DNA from: Pedobacter soli
GTDB lineage: Bacteria; Bacteroidota; Bacteroidia; Sphingobacteriales; Sphingobacteriaceae
Length of the DNA: 64,000 bases
Direction: 5' to 3'
Assembly (NCBI RefSeq): GCF_900101435.1
Contig: NZ_FMZH01000001.1
Span: forward strand, 558,001 to 622,000
Part shown: piece by piece, positions 61,230 to 64,000 of the stretch
How positions within the stretch are numbered: the first letter of the stretch is position 1
How the letters are laid out: each line of letters begins with the position of its first letter
Program-made: the position numbers and the translations under genes
The notes under the pieces: generated by a model
Seen by the model: only the letters and a program-made list of their open reading frames with translations
Told to the model about the DNA's origin: nothing
Database searches by the model: none

Positions 61230-63614
61230 ATGGAAAATCAAAATGAAACCGCTGCAGCAACACTTTGTTACCATTGCGGCGAGCCATTAGAACAGATTAA
61301 GTTTAATTACGATGGTCACGATTTTTGCTGTACCGGCTGCAAGAGTGTTTATAAAATCCTTTCTGAAAATAATCTTTGCAATTATTATACCTACAACCAT
61401 TCGCCCGGAAAAAGGGCTGAACAGCACAGCCATTTCGAATACCTCGATGAACCGGCCATTATCAGTCAATTGCTCGATTACCAGCATGAGAAGGCCAGCA
61501 TTGTAACCTTTTATATTCCGGCTATCCATTGCAGCTCCTGCATCTGGCTTTTAGAGCACTTGTATAAAATTCATCCTGCCATTTTCTCGTCGCGTATCGA
61601 TTTTCTAAAACGTCAGGTTACCATCAGTTTCAGGCATGAAGAAGTTTCGCTGCGCAAACTGGTCGAAATTTTAAACGAAATTGGCTATGCACCCTTAATC
61701 AGCCTGCAGGATGTGGTGAAAGAAAACAGCCGTTCGGTTAACAAACAACTCATTCAAAAAATTGCCGTTGCCGGTTTTTTAATGGGCAATGTTATGCTCT
61801 TCAGTTTCCCTGAATATTTTGGATTAGCTGGTTTCGAAAAACAATTTCAGCAGTTATTTGGCTGGTTAAACCTCACCTTCTGTATCCCCGCAGCCTTTTA
61901 TTGTGGGAAAGATTATTTTGTTTCGGCAATAACCAGTTTAAAACACAAACAAATTAACCTGGATACGCCGCTGGCATTGATTATTGCCATGCTTTTTCTG
62001 CGTACCGCCTACGATATCCTTTCGGGCACTGGCCCAGGCTTTGCCGATACGCTTACGGGACTGGTTTTCCTGCTCCTGATGGGCAAATGGATTAAGCAGC
62101 GCACCTACCACCATATCTCTTTCGACCGCGATTACCGCTCCTATTTTCCTATCGCCGTTACCAAATTAATTGCAGGGAAAGAAAAACCTACTGCAATAGC
62201 CGATATTGCCATTGGCGACAGGCTCTGGATCAGAAACGGCGAAATTGTACCGGCCGATGCCATTTTAATGAAGGGCGATGCCTGGATGGACATGAGTTTT
62301 GTAACCGGCGAAGCCGAACCTGTACACAAAGTACTGGGCGAAATTATTTATGCGGGAGGCCGGCAAACCGCCGAGGCCATTGAATTGGAGGTAATTAAAC
62401 CAGTATCACAAAGCTACCTCACCGGCTTATGGAACAACGAAAATTACCAGACCGATTTAAAAAAACAGAATTTTAACGACCGCGTAGCCAAATACTTTAG
62501 TCTGGGCGTTTTTGTTTTAGCCTTTTCTGCTGCAATTTACTGGCTGCTGCAACACGACAACAGCAAAGCCTGGGCTGCCTTTACTGCCGTGGTAATTGTA
62601 GCCTGCCCTTGTGTACTATCGCTAAGTACACCCTTTACACTTTCGGCCATCCTCTCTATTTTCGATAAAAAAGGTTTCTACGTTAAAAATACCGATGCAG
62701 TGGAGGCCCTGGCAGCCTGCGATACAATCATTTTCGATAAAACCGGAACTTTAACCAGCACCGAAAATGCCAGTCTTATTTTTGAAGGTCAGCTCGATTA
62801 TCATGAACAACGTTTAATTGCTTCGCTGGTACGCAACTCTTCACACCCTTTGAGTCGTCACATTTTAAAATACCTGTTCTGCAATGAATTTATGCCTGTT
62901 AGCCATTATACAGAACGCGTGGGCAAAGGTATTTCTGGTCAGGTAAACCGGCAGCAGGTTTATCTCGGAAGCAGCGCCATGATACCCGATAACTTAAGTA
63001 TCCCCAACAGCAACGGAGTGCACGTAGTTATCGATAATCAATACAAAGGCCGTTTCCAAACCGAACAACAATGGCGTGGAGGGTTAAACCAACTCATTCA
63101 AAAACTTGCTAAGAAATTCCAAATGCATGTCCTATCGGGCGATACCGACCAGGAATACAGTACCTTAAAAAGCATGTTCCCGCCAGATACCAAAATCAAT
63201 TTCAGGCAGAGCCCGCACCAAAAATTAGACTATGTGTTGCAGCAACAAAAAGCAAAGCACAAAGTAATGATGCTGGGCGATGGCCTTAACGATGCGGGAG
63301 CTTTAAAACAAAGTGATTTTGGCGTAGCCATTACGGATAACATCAACAACTTTACCCCCGGTTGCGATGCCATTTTAACCGGAAACAGCCTTAACCTGAT
63401 GCCCAATTTTGTAGCATTAAGCCGAGATGGGCTCAAAGTAGTTAAAATTAGTTTTGCCATCGCCATTGCCTACAACTGTATAGGCCTTTATTTTGCTGTT
63501 CAGGGTACTTTATACCCCTTAATTGCCGCGGTATTAATGCCCATCAGCACCATCACCATTATCTCATTTACCTCTATTGCCACACACTTTTTTGCACGTA
63601 AAAATAAGCTATGA
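61230..63614 (+). CDS. ccoI: copper-transporting P1B-type ATPase for cbb3 oxidase assembly
   Basis: 794 residues. The N-terminal Cys-rich module (CYHCGEP, FCCTGCKSVY; residues 13-37) is typical of FixI/CcoI. An HMA domain carries Cys101/Cys104 (IHCSSCIWLL). Transport-site CPC is in VACPCVLSLSTPF (about 457), the phosphorylation site is DKTGTLTS (about 503), and the ATP-hinge GDGLNDAGAL is present. Eight membrane segments are expected. It delivers copper outward for the CuB centre of the oxidase. Its stop overlaps the ccoS start by 4 bp. The gene context (hemN before, ccoS and ccoN after) separates CcoI from CopA. Confidence 0.95.
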   Translation: MENQNETAAATLCYHCGEPLEQIKFNYDGHDFCCTGCKSVYKILSENNLCNYYTYNHSPGKRAEQHSHFEYLDEPAIISQLLDYQHEKASIVTFYIPAIHCSSCIWLLEHLYKIHPAIFSSRIDFLKRQVTISFRHEEVSLRKLVEILNEIGYAPLISLQDVVKENSRSVNKQLIQKIAVAGFLMGNVMLFSFPEYFGLAGFEKQFQQLFGWLNLTFCIPAAFYCGKDYFVSAITSLKHKQINLDTPLALIIAMLFLRTAYDILSGTGPGFADTLTGLVFLLLMGKWIKQRTYHHISFDRDYRSYFPIAVTKLIAGKEKPTAIADIAIGDRLWIRNGEIVPADAILMKGDAWMDMSFVTGEAEPVHKVLGEIIYAGGRQTAEAIELEVIKPVSQSYLTGLWNNENYQTDLKKQNFNDRVAKYFSLGVFVLAFSAAIYWLLQHDNSKAWAAFTAVVIVACPCVLSLSTPFTLSAILSIFDKKGFYVKNTDAVEALAACDTIIFDKTGTLTSTENASLIFEGQLDYHEQRLIASLVRNSSHPLSRHILKYLFCNEFMPVSHYTERVGKGISGQVNRQQVYLGSSAMIPDNLSIPNSNGVHVVIDNQYKGRFQTEQQWRGGLNQLIQKLAKKFQMHVLSGDTDQEYSTLKSMFPPDTKINFRQSPHQKLDYVLQQQKAKHKVMMLGDGLNDAGALKQSDFGVAITDNINNFTPGCDAILTGNSLNLMPNFVALSRDGLKVVKISFAIAIAYNCIGLYFAVQGTLYPLIAAVLMPISTITIISFTSIATHFFARKNKL

Positions 63615-63793
63615 ACATCTTGTATTTTTTAGTGGGTTGCAGCGTATTAATGGCCCTGGTTTTTCTGGCGGCATTTTTCTGGGCTTCAAAAACCGGTCAG
63701 CACGATGATGTTTACACCCCCGCCATGCGCATCCTTTTTGACAACGAGCCCAAAAGTGACGACAATCACATTTCAAACCAACCCACATCATAA
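63611..63793 (+). CDS. ccoS: cbb3-type cytochrome oxidase assembly protein CcoS
   Basis: 60 residues. One membrane segment (LYFLVGCSVLMALVFLAAFF) followed by the CcoS signature WASKTGQHDD and a short polar tail. It is needed for cofactor insertion into the oxidase. It overlaps ccoI by four bases (ATGA), so the two are coupled. Its last codons contain the CRP/FNR-type site that probably serves the ccoN promoter. Confidence 0.93.
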   Translation: MNILYFLVGCSVLMALVFLAAFFWASKTGQHDDVYTPAMRILFDNEPKSDDNHISNQPTS

Positions 63794-63821
63794 TTGGGCA
63801 CAACTACCCTGAATACATTTG
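63756..63821 (+). promoter_or_regulatory. CRP/FNR-type site and -7 box before ccoN
   Basis: GTGACGACAATCAC (63756-63769) is TGA-N6-TCA with centre 63762.5, flanked by AAAA and ATTT as at 54996. The -7 box TACATTTG is at 63814-63821. The centre-to-box distance is 58.5 bp, identical to the promoter at 59324-59388. It implies a separate oxygen-regulated start for the oxidase structural genes. Confidence 0.65.
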
Positions 63822-63852
63822 CTGTACAAAAACTAACAAATTTCTTAATTAT

Positions 63853-64000
63853 ATGCAGTTAGAAAAATTTACTTACGACAATAAGATTGTCCGCAACTTT
63901 GGTATTGCTACCATTGTTTGGGGCGTAATCGGCATGACAGTGGGGCTCCTCATCGCCATGCAGTTATTTAAACCTGGCATGAACATGGGCAGCCAATATA
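63853..64000 (+). CDS. ccoN: cbb3-type cytochrome c oxidase subunit I, N-terminal start (cut by window edge)
   Basis: 49 codons from ATG 63853 (MQLEKFTYDNKIVRNFGI, then a first membrane segment TIVWGVIGMTVGLLIAMQLF). This matches the CcoN N-terminus, and its position after ccoI-ccoS is the standard one. The protein is the heme-copper catalytic subunit of the high-affinity terminal oxidase. In Bacteroidota ccoN is often fused with ccoO; that part is beyond the window. Confidence 0.9.
   Translation, partial: MQLEKFTYDNKIVRNFGIATIVWGVIGMTVGLLIAMQLFKPGMNMGSQY

Overview
The window looks like a chromosomal segment of a Bacteroidota bacterium, most likely Sphingobacteriaceae and Pedobacter-like. 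This rests on repeated FecI/FecR-SusC-SusD loci, TAnnTTTG promoter boxes instead of sigma-70 -10 boxes, the general lack of Shine-Dalgarno sequences, RND pumps and an RND-outer-membrane-factor fusion of Bacteroidota type, and the ccoI-ccoS-ccoN order. The genus is inferred. I see no transposase, phage, CRISPR array, rRNA or tRNA.

Positions 1-36,400 are a nutrient-uptake region. A SusC-type receptor cut by the left edge follows a ROK kinase. Three complete ECF sigma/anti-sigma/SusC/SusD loci follow: 2906-9358 (+); 17437-26026 (-), which ends in a two-domain phosphodiesterase-alkaline phosphatase; and 27926-36419 (-), which ends in a thioredoxin-fold protein. Between them lie an AraC regulator, an exported cytosine-deaminase-like amidohydrolase, a NarL-type two-component pair, a small lipoprotein, a Tat-exported metallophosphoesterase and an aldo/keto reductase. 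The gaps are rich in fold-back and tandem repeats.

Positions 36,678-54,950 deal with metals and export. An OmpR-type two-component system precedes a CzcCBA-type efflux operon. The two promoters share one geometry: TTTAAT direct repeats every 11 bp, a 10-nt gap, a TAnnTTTG box, and a start codon 4 nt later. A small zinc-ribbon gene, a TetR/HMA-like/MFS operon and several small unknown genes separate this from a second RND system. In the second system the pump is fused to its outer-membrane channel through what looks like an embedded signal peptide.

Positions 54,990-64,000 are a micro-oxic respiration cluster. It holds a Cys-rich protein of unknown function, a soluble FixL-like PAS kinase, a response regulator whose output is a complete CRP/FNR module (FixJ and FixK roles in one chain), a stand-alone D-lactate-dehydrogenase N-terminal domain with a Cys-rich tail, hemN, ccoI, ccoS and the start of ccoN. 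Three FNR/CRP-like TGA-N6-TCA sites lie at promoters of this cluster. Two are centred exactly 58.5 bp upstream of the last base of the -7 box. The third is 36.5 bp upstream, about two helical turns closer. The ExxSR recognition helix of the fused regulator fits these sites. I consider this the most interesting system in the window.
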